A DNA stretch of 64,000 nt from Distichodus sexfasciatus (GCA_032718565.1 JAVGVS010000241.1:17501-81500), one strand, 5' to 3'. Counted from the stretch's first letter, positions 45,981 to 57,692 are shown. Numbers and translations: made by a program. Notes: generated from the sequence alone by a model not told the origin.

Positions 45981-46599
45981 TAGAGATGGCACCGATATGA
46001 TACGTGGATCGGATATCGGTCCGATAGCGACTCAGATTGCTGGATCAGGCATCGGTGGCACTAGGTTGATCTATGGAGCTGATCTGTAAAGACTAGGTTT
46101 TTCTACGCACGCACAGTTGGGTACTGCGGTAAAGCTGGTTTACTGTTCAACATTCACACTAATTCCTCCATATTGATATGACAATGAGCAGAACAAGCAA
46201 CGCAACACACTACAACCCCAAAAACACATCACACCATTATACTGTTTAATTTCCTCAACAACACCAGCTCTCACTCACAATCTCTGTGTTCCTGATGGTT
46301 TTAGCGCCACAGGATTAGGGACCGTCACTAAAGTACACAACTGCGTTTAAATGAAACATTTTTGAGATGTTTAATAATAAATAATTTAGCATATACATAT
46401 GGGTGTGTGATTATTACATTGTTTTATTTCCTTAAGCATAACAGAATAATCTCAGTCATGTATTCAGACATTATTTAAAAGTTTTCTGTTTTAAAAAGAC
46501 TCAGAGACTGTATCGCGTTTGTATCGTATCGGCAGATATCCAAATGTACAATATTCCTATCGTAGCGGACATAAGTAAGTGGTATCGTGCCATGTTTAA
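45981..46599 (-). mobile_element. Family C element, copy 3 (inverted)
   Basis: Starts TAGAGATGGCACCGATATG, ends GGTATCGTGCCATGTTTAA. Best-preserved terminus of the family. Confidence 0.88.
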
Positions 46600-46674
46600 T
46601 AATAGGATCTGGTAATAAATGTTGTGAAAATCTAATAAAAAGCACAAAGAGAGAAATGTGGAGGCTCAGCACGT

Positions 46675-46773
46675 TGGGGCAGCTGGTAGTAACGGTTAGG
46701 GAGTTGGCTCTGTGATCAGGAGGTCGCTGGTTCAAGTCCCAAACTGCCACTGAGGTACTCACGAGCAAGGACC
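46675..46773 (+). mobile_element. SINE-A head half (+)
   Basis: GGGGCAGCTGGTAGTAACGG, GGTTCAAGTCCC, GGTACTCACGAGCAAGG. Faces the reverse copy that follows. Confidence 0.88.
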
Positions 46774-46775
46774 AG

Positions 46776-46927
46776 GGTGCGGCCTTTTAGCAGCTGCCGT
46801 GGAACAGTGCCTGAGGACGGTACCTTGCTCATGAGTACCTCAGTGGTACCTTTACCGGTCCGGAATTCAAACCAGCAACCTTACAATCACAGGGCAAACG
46901 CACTAACCGTCACGCCACCAACTGCCT
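46776..46927 (-). mobile_element. SINE-A head half (-)
   Basis: GGTACCTTGCTCATGAGTACC, GGAATTCAAACCAGCAACC, reversed head ACTAACCGTCACGCCACC. Together with the previous copy it forms an inverted repeat. Confidence 0.88.
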
Positions 46928-46964
46928 CAATGGAGCTGGAGTTGGTGCTGGAGTGGCCTAAGGG

Positions 46965-47152
46965 ACTAAAGCCCTGTGTTGATGACCAAAGTTTTGGGTG
47001 GCGACCATAAGATTGAGGTTTGAATCCCAGGAACCACCGTTGGTCCGCTGAGCAACACCCTTGACCACAAGTTGCTCCAGGGATGACTGTCCCTGTAACT
47101 AGGAAAATGGAACTGATTCTGGATATGAGCGTCTGCTAAATGCCGTAAATCG
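46965..47152 (+). mobile_element. SINE-B copy
   Basis: GGGTGGCGACCATAAG, B-box-like GGTTTGAATCCC, GCTGAGCAACACCCTTGACC, tail ATGAGCGTCTGCTAAATGCC. Confidence 0.82.
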
Positions 47153-47169
47153 AAACCAAAATAATGCAA

Positions 47170-48118
47170 TAAATGTTAGAGTAAGTGGATCGAGTTCAGC
47201 ATTTACTGAGCCTTTCTGTCCTCGAATGCCACTTTGCTGCCTCCAGCACAGAGCTGACCGCACAAGCAAAGGGTGCCAAAGTGCTCTGCGGCTCTGTTTT
47301 GTCACCCCGTCTCTCACACCTCCACGCTCGGATGGGGCACGGGTGGGGCAGCATCCGCCCGCTGATCCGTGATGCCTGCCGACAGCGAGACGGCGCCTTC
47401 GCTTGATCAGAGTTCCGTGGGAAAAAATAAGGTCAGCGCTGTCACTCGCATCTGGGCCGAAAAAGAACGGCACATTGGTCCGGCTTGAGCTCTCGGCCAA
47501 TCAAGTACGGTCCTCGCACTGCGCCAGGCCTTACCCCACCAATCGGGTCCAAGCCCTGCAGGGCAGAACGCTCCATGTTCGGCCTGCTGCCTGCTGCAGG
47601 CAGTGATGGCTGTCGCTCTGCTTCAGTTCCCGTGTCAGTTTCAGTTCATATGTAGGAATTGGAAATATTCAGTGAGCTGAGCGGATTTTCTGATGGCGTT
47701 CATGTCAGTCTGGAGTGGATTTTGTTGTTTTAGGTTTTCCTTGCCTCATGTCTGATATTAAGACTTAAAATGAGGGCTTTACCAATATGACGTTTTCGGA
47801 GCAAATACAGATCCTGGTTATTATTACGCGAGGAGGCAGGTAACCAGTCATTTGAACCGACGTGTTTGCTATAAACAGAAAAATTAGCGTTCGCACTTAT
47901 AATAACAAACACTCTGAAGCAAAACTTAAATGCTTTGATTATGATTATTAACATGAAAGTGCCGGCTTATGTGTCAAAATACCAAAGTTTCAGTGTTTTC
48001 AGCCTTCGGTGTTATTCAGCTAAACTCATGATGTCAGATCAGATTCCTCTAGACCGCAGAGTGGGCTAAATTTTAAATTCATTTATTTCATTCATATGTC
48101 TAGTAATATGATAACTAG
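47170..48118. other. Unique sequence, GC- and CpG-richer at 47200-47620
   Basis: 47200-47620 (GACAGCGAGACGGCGCC, CAGCGCTGTCACTCGCATC) contrasts with AT-rich neighbours and matches no repeat in the window. Overlapping open frames on both strands, no domain recognised. Candidate regulatory or conserved element only. 47990-48070 carries a fragment related to 5820-5880. Confidence 0.45.
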
Positions 48119-48682
48119 ACAAGCACGATACAACGTTTTTATGTCCAGTACCAATATTATAAATTTGGATATCTGCCGATACAAAACAAATCTGATACAG
48201 TCTTTTTAAAACAAAAAACAGACAATAATGCTTTTAAAAATGTCTGAATAAAAAACTTAGTTTATTCTGTTCTGCTTTAGGAAATACTTGACTTAAATAC
48301 AGTTTTCCTAGCTAATACAATGTAATAATTACACACCCATATGTATTTGCTAAATTATTTATTATTAAAATAAGATCTCAAAAATTATCCCTTTGAACAC
48401 ATTTCTGTAATTTTTTGACGGTCCCTAATCCTGCGGCGCTAAAACCATCAGTGTTATTACGAGATTACGAGTCATATTGTCATATCAATATGTAGGAATT
48501 AGTGTGAATGTCAAACAATAAGCCAGTTTTACCGCAGTGCCACGTCCGATGCACAATAAATTGAGTGTACATGCATACGCAAACAGAAAAACCTACAATT
48601 TACAGATTGGCCCAACGCCACCAATACCCGATCCAGCTGTTTGAGTCGTTATCGGACCAATATCCCATTGGTACAATCTCTA
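48119..48682 (+). mobile_element. Family C element, copy 4
   Basis: AAGCACGATACAACG start, TCCCTAATCCTGCGGCGC landmark, GGTACAATCTCTA end. Same orientation as copy 1. Confidence 0.85.
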
Positions 48683-48889
48683 ATGATAACCATAAAAACA
48701 GAATACTGGTGCTGCTAATCAGCAAGGATGATAATCAGTCGTCCCCTACTTCTTATGAAGTAGTTCTTTACTCTCTACTGCTCTACACCTGTTCAACTTT
48801 ACTGAAAACAGCTAAAGCAGCATGACACAAGATCCATCCCACGACTACTGACTCACCCCCAAACACCAACGTGATTACAGAAAAGCTGG

Positions 48890-49012
48890 TTTGGAAACTA
48901 CTGACCGGTGGAGAGATATTCAAAAATGAAGTGGAACGAGTGAAAACCCATAAAAATGCTCAATATCAGTATTGATAATCAGCTGGGCGATAATCGATCG
49001 ACCCCTAGATTA
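48890..49012. mobile_element. hAT-like fragment
   Basis: AACCCATAAAAATGCTCAATATC and GGCGATAATCGATCGACCCC resemble the right ends at 10725 and 28894. Confidence 0.6.
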
Positions 49013-49127
49013 AAGTCTTGATTCATCTTGGTTTGAGGAGCAATAGATGTATGTTTACTAAAATTATTTCAAAACAGATTCAAGATTCAAGCTTTTTCAA
49101 ATCTTTCGTTTAAGGTTCTTTCTGATA

Positions 49128-49771
49128 TGTGACCCTCGACGGCAAAACCAGTCACTTGTCGCAACGGAGGTTTCTGAGAAAAACGAGCGTTTATGTTGCG
49201 TGGGGTAAAATTTTGGATTTTTTGTTTTTAGTGTTTTGAAACAGTGGAAGGTCTATACTGTACTGTTGTGAATAAATTTGGCTGAAAAACTTACCCTTTC
49301 CATCCTAAAAACGTGACTTTCTTGAGGTGAGGAACTCAATTCCAGCAGAATGTTAAAAGTTTGTGTTTTGACCGCTCTACTTCAATATTTACGCTAAATC
49401 CACTGGTTGACTAGCGTGAAGATATTTTTCCGGAATCCATCTTCCGAGTTCAGTTAACCTAACGCAGGTAGGCTATCCGTGTGGCTGTGAATGTAGCATA
49501 GGGTACCGTAAACGCAAACGTAGCCGCGACCGCACCAAGCGTCTGTGACTGCTATGGCGATAGTCAACTTCAAAGGCAGATTTCTCCGTTTCTCACTTGG
49601 CGTGACAGGAGAAACCCGACTCCTTTGAATGTTAAAATCTCAGTCATATCTCGTCCCATTCATTCAGTATAGGTATGGTTTTGAAGCTTGATTTATGCCC
49701 TTTCATGTAAACATCATAACTCAATTTCGAGAATTTGCGACAATCAACTGGTTTTGCCGTGGAGGGTCACA
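49128..49771 (+). mobile_element. Family P element, copy 3, both ends present
   Basis: TGTGACCCTCGACGGCAAAA start, GGTTTTGCCGTGGAGGGTCACA-type end. Same orientation as copy 1. 644 bp, no open frame. Confidence 0.92.
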
Positions 49772-50784
49772 AATTATCCATTAAGTTTCCTTCAAAACTT
49801 GCATTTTAATAATTTAGGCTGTATAAAATATGCAAAGCTAATGTTACTTAATGACTAATGGAGCCCCCAAATTTGCATGATGTATTTGCAACCTCAAGTG
49901 CAAAACTAAGGAAGCAGTGGAACCGGGATGCCAGGTCTAACTGACTAAACATCATTGCCAGTGAGAGAACAGATACAGTGAGAATGTCCTGAAACATCAT
50001 AGCAGTGAGAAATTGTGGGTCGTCAGAGGTCTGTTTAACCTCCACCGCCTCCTGACGAGGCCGATACGTGGCTGGTTTAATCTCTGCAGGCGGGCCGGAG
50101 TCGTGGGGCGTTGTGCTTTCCCAGAATGCATTGCTGGCATTTTGGTGAGCTGGTACCCGGGAAGAGGTCACGATCAATCGCCTCTAAAAAAGCAAAAACT
50201 GTGAGATGTCATTTTTGCAGAAATAGACCTGTTCAGTATAAAGTGAAGTTACAATTTATATGATGTATGATCAGTGTTTTGGATTGATTGCTAAGAGGTT
50301 TATAATCATTAAATCAATGTATCAAAATAAACCGACGTATCGTCAGACCCCTAGATATTTGCATCTAGACTATGGGAAAAATAGCAGGTTACAGCTGTCT
50401 TAAAAAAGCAATTATCTCATGTATTGCACATAAAACTGAAACTGTTCTCCGGACGACTTAACCTTCACACACTAAATCTTAACAACAAACAGAAAAAAGC
50501 AAGCCCACAGTAATTAACAAAATCATTTGCATGACATTAGTTCACCCCACGGCCTCCCTGCAGACGCCGTAATGCATTAATCACCAGCTACTGGACTGCA
50601 GCGGCTCGCTGACTTCATCTTTTAGCAAACTCCACACAAAATCGTTCCCTTCCGTAAACGGAAGCCGCCTCATTTGCATCTGCTCGTTGTTGTTTTTTTC
50701 GGACTCTGATTTCCCAACACAGTTGAGCTCTGATAAGAAGTTTGGAATCAAATCAAGCTTCAATAATACAAATTCACTGCCAGT
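49772..50784. other. Unique non-coding sequence
   Basis: No supported gene. 50530-50650 (GACGCCGTAATGCATTAATC) is non-repetitive and could be a conserved element. Confidence 0.4.
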
Positions 50785-50962
50785 AGGAGAGAGTATTTGT
50801 CATTGTGAACACACCACAGCATAGCACACCATGCACGACAACGAAATGTGACCCATCTGTAAAGGAGCAGTGCGTGGGGGTGGTACCTTGCTCATGAGTA
50901 CCTCAGTGGTACCTTTACTGGTCTGGGATTTGAACCGGTGACCATCCGATCAGCAGGCGAAG
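50785..50962 (-). mobile_element. SINE-A, reverse copy
   Basis: GTATTTGTCATTGTGAACAC tail, GGTACCTTGCTCATGAGTACC, GGATTTGAACCGGTGACC. Confidence 0.9.
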
Positions 50963-51009
50963 AACCTGGAAATCTGTGGAAAATTGATTATGGGAATAAT
51001 TTACAGCAG

Positions 51010-51064
51010 TTGTGGCATAGTGCTACAATACTGCGCCTCTGGACCAAGAGGTTGTCGGTTCGAA
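51010..51064 (+). mobile_element. SINE-B head fragment
   Basis: GTGGCATAGTGCTACAATAC, CTCTGGACCAAGAGG and a B-box-like GTCGGTTCGAA, then unrelated sequence. Confidence 0.6.
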
Positions 51065-52069
51065 AAGGGAGTCCTTCCGAATTTTAACTTCAAATTTTCA
51101 CAGAAAGCAGAGTGTGGCAGGAATGTTGTTGAGTCTTGCAACACTTTGTCTAACATTCCGTGTCCGACCACCTTGGGGGCAGGAGGGTTGGCAGCTTGGT
51201 GCTTAGCTCTGCCAGGGCATCATCTGGTGTGGACCTGTGCCCAGTGTGCCACCCTTGCCAGCCACACTCTCACGCTACACACATCACTTTTACCGATGGC
51301 TGGAGCTCACACTAGAGGCAGAGCTGCAGTGGGTGACTCTGGCCAGCAGGGGGCGCTGTTTGGCCGAGAGGTTAGTTAGTTACCACGGCGTCACATATTC
51401 ACGCCAAACCTTCTCACTGCTCCAGCGGGGGAACAGGAACTTTCACACTCAGCGTGGATCACAAGTGTGTGTGTGTCTGTGTGTGTGTGATGGACTGGAA
51501 GCCTACAAGTACATCGAAAGTGACCTTGATCACAACCTTATGAAGTGTGTGAAAGTGAGCGACAGACTGGGAGAAAAAATGGAGGATATGACAGCGAGGG
51601 AGAAATAGAAAGAAACGCAGAGGATGAGAGGGGCAGAGAGAGAGAGAAGGAGAGACTGACTGTGAGATAGACGGAGAGAGACAGAGAAAATAGAGGGTGT
51701 AACCCTAACCCTAAAGGGGTGCTGAGAGAGAGACGGAAAAGAGTGAGAAAAAGAGAGGGAAAGACAGACTCTGACTCGTGAACGCTACTCTTTGATCTGT
51801 CATGTCGATGTTTCGCTCCAAAAAGTTATTTTACAATGTTTTGATTTTGCAGGTTATTTCAGCCGCATATATTAAAGCTCCAGGTGCTGTATAAATCACA
51901 GGTTTCATCACCATACGATATTATATCAATTAAAGATACAGTGATTTGATTTGCGACCCCGGTTTCAGATAGTAAATGGCTGAATGAATATTCTGGAAGC
52001 ACGTCCATCGCGCAGGGGATTGTGGGAAATGTAGTTCTCAACTAGAAAGAGAGAATATATCACAATATA
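51065..52069. other. Unique and GA-rich sequence
   Basis: 51170-51420 is GC-richer and holds the first CTCF-like motif. 51590-51770 is GA-rich with a small AACCCTAACCCTAAA telomere-like run near 51699. No gene. Confidence 0.45.
51343..51357 (+). promoter_or_regulatory. CTCF-like motif 1
   Basis: CCAGCAGGGGGCGCT matches the known vertebrate CTCF core (CCASYAGRKGGCRS). The sequence match is clear; occupancy is unknown. Confidence 0.6.
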
Positions 52070-52071
52070 TA

Positions 52072-53612
52072 CAGTGCTATGCAAAAGTTTGGGCACCCCT
52101 GATAAAAATAACTGTATTAATTCATAACTTGCTAAGCTTGAGAGGCAGGAACTTAATTTTAACATATTTGATAACTTAGGGAAATAGCAACAATTCAGTA
52201 GTGAAATATTTTTATTGGGCCAACAGAAACAATTTTTGTTTTTGCTGAAATAATAGCCTGTAGATCGCCTCCCTATACTCCACCTCACAAGTCCCTGAAT
52301 TCTGGCTGGTGGTATTTCTTGACCATTGTCCATACAAAATGCCCACTTTAGTCAGGTTCGGCGGCTTCGGAGCATGGACAGCCTACTTCAGCTCAATCCA
52401 TACATTTTCACAATGACGTTTCAGGTCTGGGGACTGGGATGAAGTATTCAAGAACATTGTACTTGTGCTCTGCATAAATTCCTTTAGTAGATTTTGAGCC
52501 GGTGTTTTGGATCATTGTCGCGTTGAAACATCCAACCTGGCGTAACTCCAACTTCAGGATCGGTTCTCAGAACATTCTTTTCAAGAATCTGCTGATATTG
52601 GGTGGAATCCATCATTGCCCTCACTTTAACAAGGTTTCAGTACCTGTGCGTAGCCACACAGCCCCATACAACATGATGTACCCTCCACCAAATTCTTACT
52701 GTTGGCAGCAAGTTCTTCCTGAACGCAGTGTATTTTTTCCACCATGCGTAGCGCCTGGTCACACTAAATAACTCTATCTTAGTCTCATCTGGTCTGCTGG
52801 TATTTTTTTCCCAGAATATTTCTGGCTTGTCCAGATGCTCTTTGCACAAATTTCATATGCGGCTCTTTTCTTATGCTGGGCTACCCTTCCACTGAGCTGT
52901 TCCCTGGTGCAAAGTGCGCTGGACTGTGGAGCTGCATAATGACAATTCATCAGCAGCCAGATGTTGTTGTAGCTCTCTTGGAGGTGGTCTGTGGTTTGTC
53001 CAGACAATTCTAACCAGTCTTCGCCTGTGCCTTTTTGAGATATGTTTTCGGCTCACGACATCTTTTCTGACAAGAACTGTTCCTGTGGCCTTCTTACTTC
53101 CTAACTACGCTTTCTCGACTGCTGAGCAACAGTCCAAACCTTTGTGATAATTTTGTACCCTTTTCTCCTAATTCATAAAAATGCATTATCTAGTTTTTGC
53201 TAGTAGAGTTCTTTAAAGGTTCCTGTATACAATTTCTAAGAGGAAAACCAGGACAAGTACCACTAGCAATCAACATATATTAAACCATTTTCTTTATGGG
53301 TTGCAGCTAATTTTGTAGTTTACGTCTAATGAGCTAATCAAAGCAATTTAGTACAAAATTGTCAGTATTAAAATAACTGCAGGTCTCAAAGCACGCAAGT
53401 GAGAGGGTCCCCAAACCTTTGCATCGTCCCATTTTCAAACTTTATTTTATTTCATACAACTCAATAAAGCCACATTGAGAATTTTGATTTGATAAACATC
53501 ACCTTGTTTATACATTTTGTAAAAAAACATCTTGCTGTAATCTTTCTCTTATGAAGACAGAGCTAATTATCATGCATCCTCGGAGGGGTGCCCAAACTTT
53601 TACATAGCATTG
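52072..53612 (-). mobile_element. Tc1/mariner-like transposon, decayed
   Basis: 29-bp inverted ends (left CAGTGCTATGCAAAAG, right CTTTTACATAGCATTG; two mismatches), each next to TA (52070-52071 and 53613-53614), the Tc1/mariner target. 1541 bp, close to the usual 1.5-1.7 kb for the family. Contains a broken reverse-strand transposase. Confidence 0.93.
52290..53150 (-). pseudogene. Tc1-like transposase remnant
   Basis: A DDE transposase of Tc1 type would cut and rejoin the element at TA sites. Seen in pieces in shifted frames: an N-terminal stretch with RHRRRLVRIV and STVQRTLH (helix-turn-helix region), GRVAQHKKRA, HLDKPEIFW, then DETKIELF (52766-52789, second catalytic Asp region), a GGGYIMLYGA-like stretch, and a C-terminal SQSPDL followed by stops. 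Multiple frameshifts and stops; not functional. Confidence 0.87.
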
Positions 53613-53614
53613 TA

Positions 53615-55424
53615 TTGTGTATCGTGATGTAGCTTAAAATATCGAAATATTATTTTTAGGTGATATCACCCATCTCTACGGGGAGGAACTTTGTTCTTTC
53701 TGAAACTGCACTTTTCCTCTTTTGCAGGAAATTTACAGTGAGGACCGTTAATTATTATTGACTTGAATTTTTTGGCACGCATAACTTTGGTTTTATTTTA
53801 AATCTGAAATTAAAGTCAGTCAGAAGGATCACAGCACCAGCAGGTTTGTGGATTTTGTATTGCTTTTTTGAATATTTATTTCCCATATTTCCCAATAGCT
53901 TTGTCTGCTTCAGTGTGCATTTTAAAAGGAGATTACGACATCGCATAATCCAGCACATCATTTCATAATGCAGCTTCTCTCGTGGTGAAAAAGCAGAATA
54001 AAATGTGATTCTTCCTGCCTGCCTGTTAGCAGGGTTGCTGGGACAGCCGTTATTATCTCGGTTGTATTAATATTCATGTAGACGGTTTTCTGATGGTTTG
54101 TTCACATATTTCTGTTAATCCTCCGTCCAATGAGTTTTCAAATCCTTCATGAAGTGTGTCGCCCCTGAGCAGTCACCAGCTTCTTTTACACAGTGATTAA
54201 AATACACTTCAGAAAGTCTCAGATGTCAGCTACTTTAATGTTAATCAACTGATAAACACCACATACAGTTACTCTATTTACAGCTGATCTGAGACCAAAG
54301 AGACGCTGCATCCCGGCAACTTCCCAACATATCATACCGCGATATGCCATCTCTGCCTGCCTGTAATTTTTTTATAATTTTGTCACATCTCTATTAGAGT
54401 GTTGAAATTAATAACACTAATACATCATAATGCAGATGCTGACCATGCAGTGGCAGACCATAATCGATTAGGGGTTTTCAACCGGTGTTCCGCTGCCCCC
54501 TAGTGGTCCGCGGCGGCAAAAATTACTTTTTAAACATATATTTCATTTTAGTTTTCAAAAACATCGAGACGACGGAAGTCTTTGCGAATAATGAATTTAA
54601 TGCAAAATGTCTTAAATGTAATTGAAAAATAATATTAGTCTGAGTTGTGATCCCTGACAGAGCAGTTGAAACCCTGGATCATATCATAATGACTTTGTTT
54701 GCGGATTTTCCGCCGCCGTGATAAACATTCTAGCTGCTCGAACTGTGATTCATGCTCAATCTGCGTGCAGTGTGAAGTAATGTGGATATAATGTCGAATC
54801 GAATCGAAACGTTGAGCTGATAATCGTAATTGAATCGAATCGTGAGACCAGTGAAGGTTCTCACCTCAACTCTCTGTTAGGGATGCATGATACGGGAATT
54901 ATAGACCGAATGATATCTTCGCCATGTGCTTATATCTACCTCTGCCAATATAGGATGAAGGCGCTATGGAGTTGAGCGTAAAGATGTTATTTTGCTCGCC
55001 AAAGTCGCCAAGCTACGCTTTCAGAATCTTGGCACAAAATTAACGCCACAGCTCTGACATTTCTAATACGGTACTAAGTCGACGAGCTGGGAAAGCAGAG
55101 TTGAGCAAGGAGGAGACGGAGCGCTGCTGCAGGCAGAGTTGAGCGTGTAAAGACAAGGGATTTTGCTTGTGAACGCTCCACTGTGTGCTTAGAATTTTGG
55201 CACAAAAACAGCATATACTGTAAGATAGAAGGCGCGTGTCTTATTTACTTTCGTTTTAGTGCAAGAACATGTCACAAACACTTTCACATACAGAGATTCA
55301 GGTGTTGCCTTAATTATGCCACTCAAAACGCTGTGTCACTATTAAGCCTCCATGTGAAATACAAGCGGAGCTGCTCTAGTGAGTAAAATGAATTAAACGA
55401 AGCGTCGATTCTAGAAAATTTTAG
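53615..55424. other. Mostly unique sequence
   Basis: No supported gene. 54790-54860 has GAATCGAATCG words like the 28073 MITE. 54960-55210 has repeat words (GTTGAGCGTAAAG, CTTGGCACAAAATTAACGCC) related to the MITE at 34014. Confidence 0.4.
54493..54506 (-). promoter_or_regulatory. CTCF-like motif 2 (reverse)
   Basis: CTGCCCCCTAGTGG; the reverse complement CCACTAGGGGGCAG fits the CTCF core. It faces motif 1 (convergent). Confidence 0.62.
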
Positions 55425-55530
55425 AAAACAGATCGGCTCCATATAGAACGTGTCCACGTCAGCCGATACCCTAGATCCAGCTGCTTGAGCAGGTTATCGA
55501 CCGATAATCGATCCACATATCGGATCGCTA
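55425..55530 (+). mobile_element. Family C fragment
   Basis: AACAGATCGGCTCCATA, CCTAGATCCAGCTGCTTGAG, GATCCACATATCGGATCGC. Confidence 0.7.
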
Positions 55531-56452
55531 AGCACTTAATTCAGACCTTCCTTCAACTTATTCCTCTGACCGTAAATGGTCCGGATTTATGAGAAAAACT
55601 TCACACTTCAACAGCATATCTTAGAGCAGAGCCGAAAAGCATTACGAAGCAGAAATGGTTTGAAATTCTTTCTCAGAGACTCAACAAGAGCAAAAAATAT
55701 TTATCAATTAGTTCTCCTGTAATCAGAGAGAGACTGCAGTCACGACGCCTGGAGCGCCGCTGAGGGGAGGAAGGTGGCCATGTTTAGGAGAGAATGTGTG
55801 AGAAACAGAAAGAGAGCCCAGTGAATGTCCAAGTGGGAAATCTGGATCAAAGCCGGTGTCTTCGCTGGATCTGCCGCTTCTGGCGCTTTGTTGACTTCAT
55901 AGAGCGCCTACATCCAACGCTGGAGCCAGTACAACACAGAAGGCAATTAAGATATCATAGATGTCTCAGGTGGCCCTGAGTCAGACAAACTCATTTCAAG
56001 AGGGACGACGGGAGGGAGGGAGGGAATGAGAATCCTCCCCCCCATAAGCCTTACCCCTAGATTAGGAGTGTCCTTGCTTTGGAAGTGGCGTTTCAGAACG
56101 GGGCCACAAGGGGGCAGGGTTGTAATTCGCTCAGGAATGACACCACTCATTTCAAAACACGGTGTCTTCAACATGCTCCCATCAAATTGTGTTACCTTTA
56201 TGGTCAAAGGATGATGTGCAGTCCCACATTCTTGTTTTAGTTTTCCACACCCCTGGCAAAATTTTAGCCTTTTGGCAAACCGCTGTCAAGTAACCTTGGC
56301 AATGTTGCCAAGAATTTGAGGCGGTCATATTTTCACACACATCGCACATTAGGGTTTGTGGCAACTTGCAGTGGACTTCTAGCAAACTTGTGGACAACTT
56401 GAATCACTCTGGAAAATTTTGTCACCAAAGTTTCATTTATGTTTGGGCAATT
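55531..56452. other. Unique non-coding sequence
   Basis: Holds CTCF-like motif 3. Short open frames only. Confidence 0.4.
56104..56117 (+). promoter_or_regulatory. CTCF-like motif 3
   Basis: CCACAAGGGGGCAG, one base off the CTCF core. Confidence 0.5.
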
Positions 56453-56690
56453 TAGCGAGTGGCTAGCGCCTGGCTCATGCCAGTGAGAAGGTCCTGGGTT
56501 CGATCCCCAGTTCGGCTGTAGACTCTTTCAGAGTGGAGTTTGCATGCTTATGCACTATAGGTTAATTGGCAACTCTAAATTGGCCCTGTAAGGTGTGAAT
56601 GCTTGTGCATCAGGTGAGGTGTGTGCCTCAGAGCCCAGGATTAACCCCAGTTGGGATTAAGCGTCAGATAATGAATGAATAATATAAAAT
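56453..56690 (+). mobile_element. DANA-like SINE, internally deleted
   Basis: GAGAAGGTCCTGGGTTCGAT with B box, GTGGAGTTTGCATGC, GGTTAATTGGCAACTC, GTTGGGATTAAGCGTCAG and GAATGAATAA. Missing the CTCCGGGTGCTCC middle. Confidence 0.87.
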
Positions 56691-56715
56691 AACATAGATC
56701 TCATGAAAACTTATA

Positions 56716-56812
56716 AAGTATTATATTATATTATAATATTATTATTTTAAATAAATAATAATATAATATAATATAATATATAATAATATAATATAATATA
56801 ATATAATATATT
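56716..56812. repeat. (TATAA)n low-complexity array
   Basis: ATAATATAATATAATATAAT and its inverse TTATATTATATTATA in one short tract. Confidence 0.92.
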
Positions 56813-57690
56813 TTTGCAAGTTTTTCATGAACAGATTTTCTTTTTTGCTGTTAAGCTTTGAAAAGGCTGAAGGAAAACCTGTGAGGAATGTTTTCTTTCT
56901 GGAGCTGGACTTTTCCCCCTTGTGAGAATGTGGATTAAATTCCACACTTTGCAGATTACAGTTTAGCATCCGACTGTTTCTTCCTGGCAGCGTCTGGCGT
57001 AACGCCTCACATCTAAGAGCGCGCTCCATTAATGGCCCGCAAAGCATATTTACCCAAGCGGAGCTCTCACACCTTCTCTGGCTTTTTATCATTGCGGCCA
57101 TGAGCAGGTGGGAGTGACCGTTACTGACCCTCGGCCCACGGTAATGAGCATGCCGGACTCCACTAATGGCACGTAGGACTGAGGACAATAAGCGCAGCGC
57201 GGGAACACGGCCGACACTCGAAGATCAGCATTTGAAGGGCAGCTTCATGCTAAATAGACTGCTGTATCCAGTGAAAATTGTTCGTTAAACCGGCTTTTAC
57301 TGCCTGACGAGCCTGGTGTTTCGTGGCAATTTGTTTTGTGAGACTTGAAATTTAGAAACCTTAGCATTTTATTCTGCAACATACATATATGAAATGAACA
57401 TTTGGTATAACAAAAACAGTAAATATTAAAATGATATGTTTTACAAGTATATAGTTCTATGCAAAAGTCTTGTACCGTTCTTCATTTCTTCAATATTGCT
57501 GCTGATGCAAACACCTGTCATTTAATTTTATATTTTAACGATACATTTATTGAGTTCGCAAACAAAATTCCTTGTTTGTTTGAAGTATATTTTGTGGTAT
57601 TGCACTCTAAATATATTTTTGCCGTGTAGGAGAATGTGATTAAAGTGCTGATCCATGGTGAATTCTCTGGTTAGTTGGTACTGAGGATGT
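56813..57690. other. Unique sequence; GC-richer at 56980-57210
   Basis: 56980-57210 (GAGCGCGCTCCATTAATGG, GGTAATGAGCATGCC) is non-repetitive and 2.3 kb from the MAP2 exon; candidate conserved element. 57451-57480 (TTCTATGCAAAAGTCTTG) resembles a Tc1-type terminus without a partner. Confidence 0.42.
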
Positions 57691-57692
57691 CC

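Noticed and set aside
51699..51715. Telomere repeat AACCCTAACCCTAAA (also GGTTAGGGTTAGG near 15132)
   Set aside because: Only two units each; too short to call interstitial telomere.
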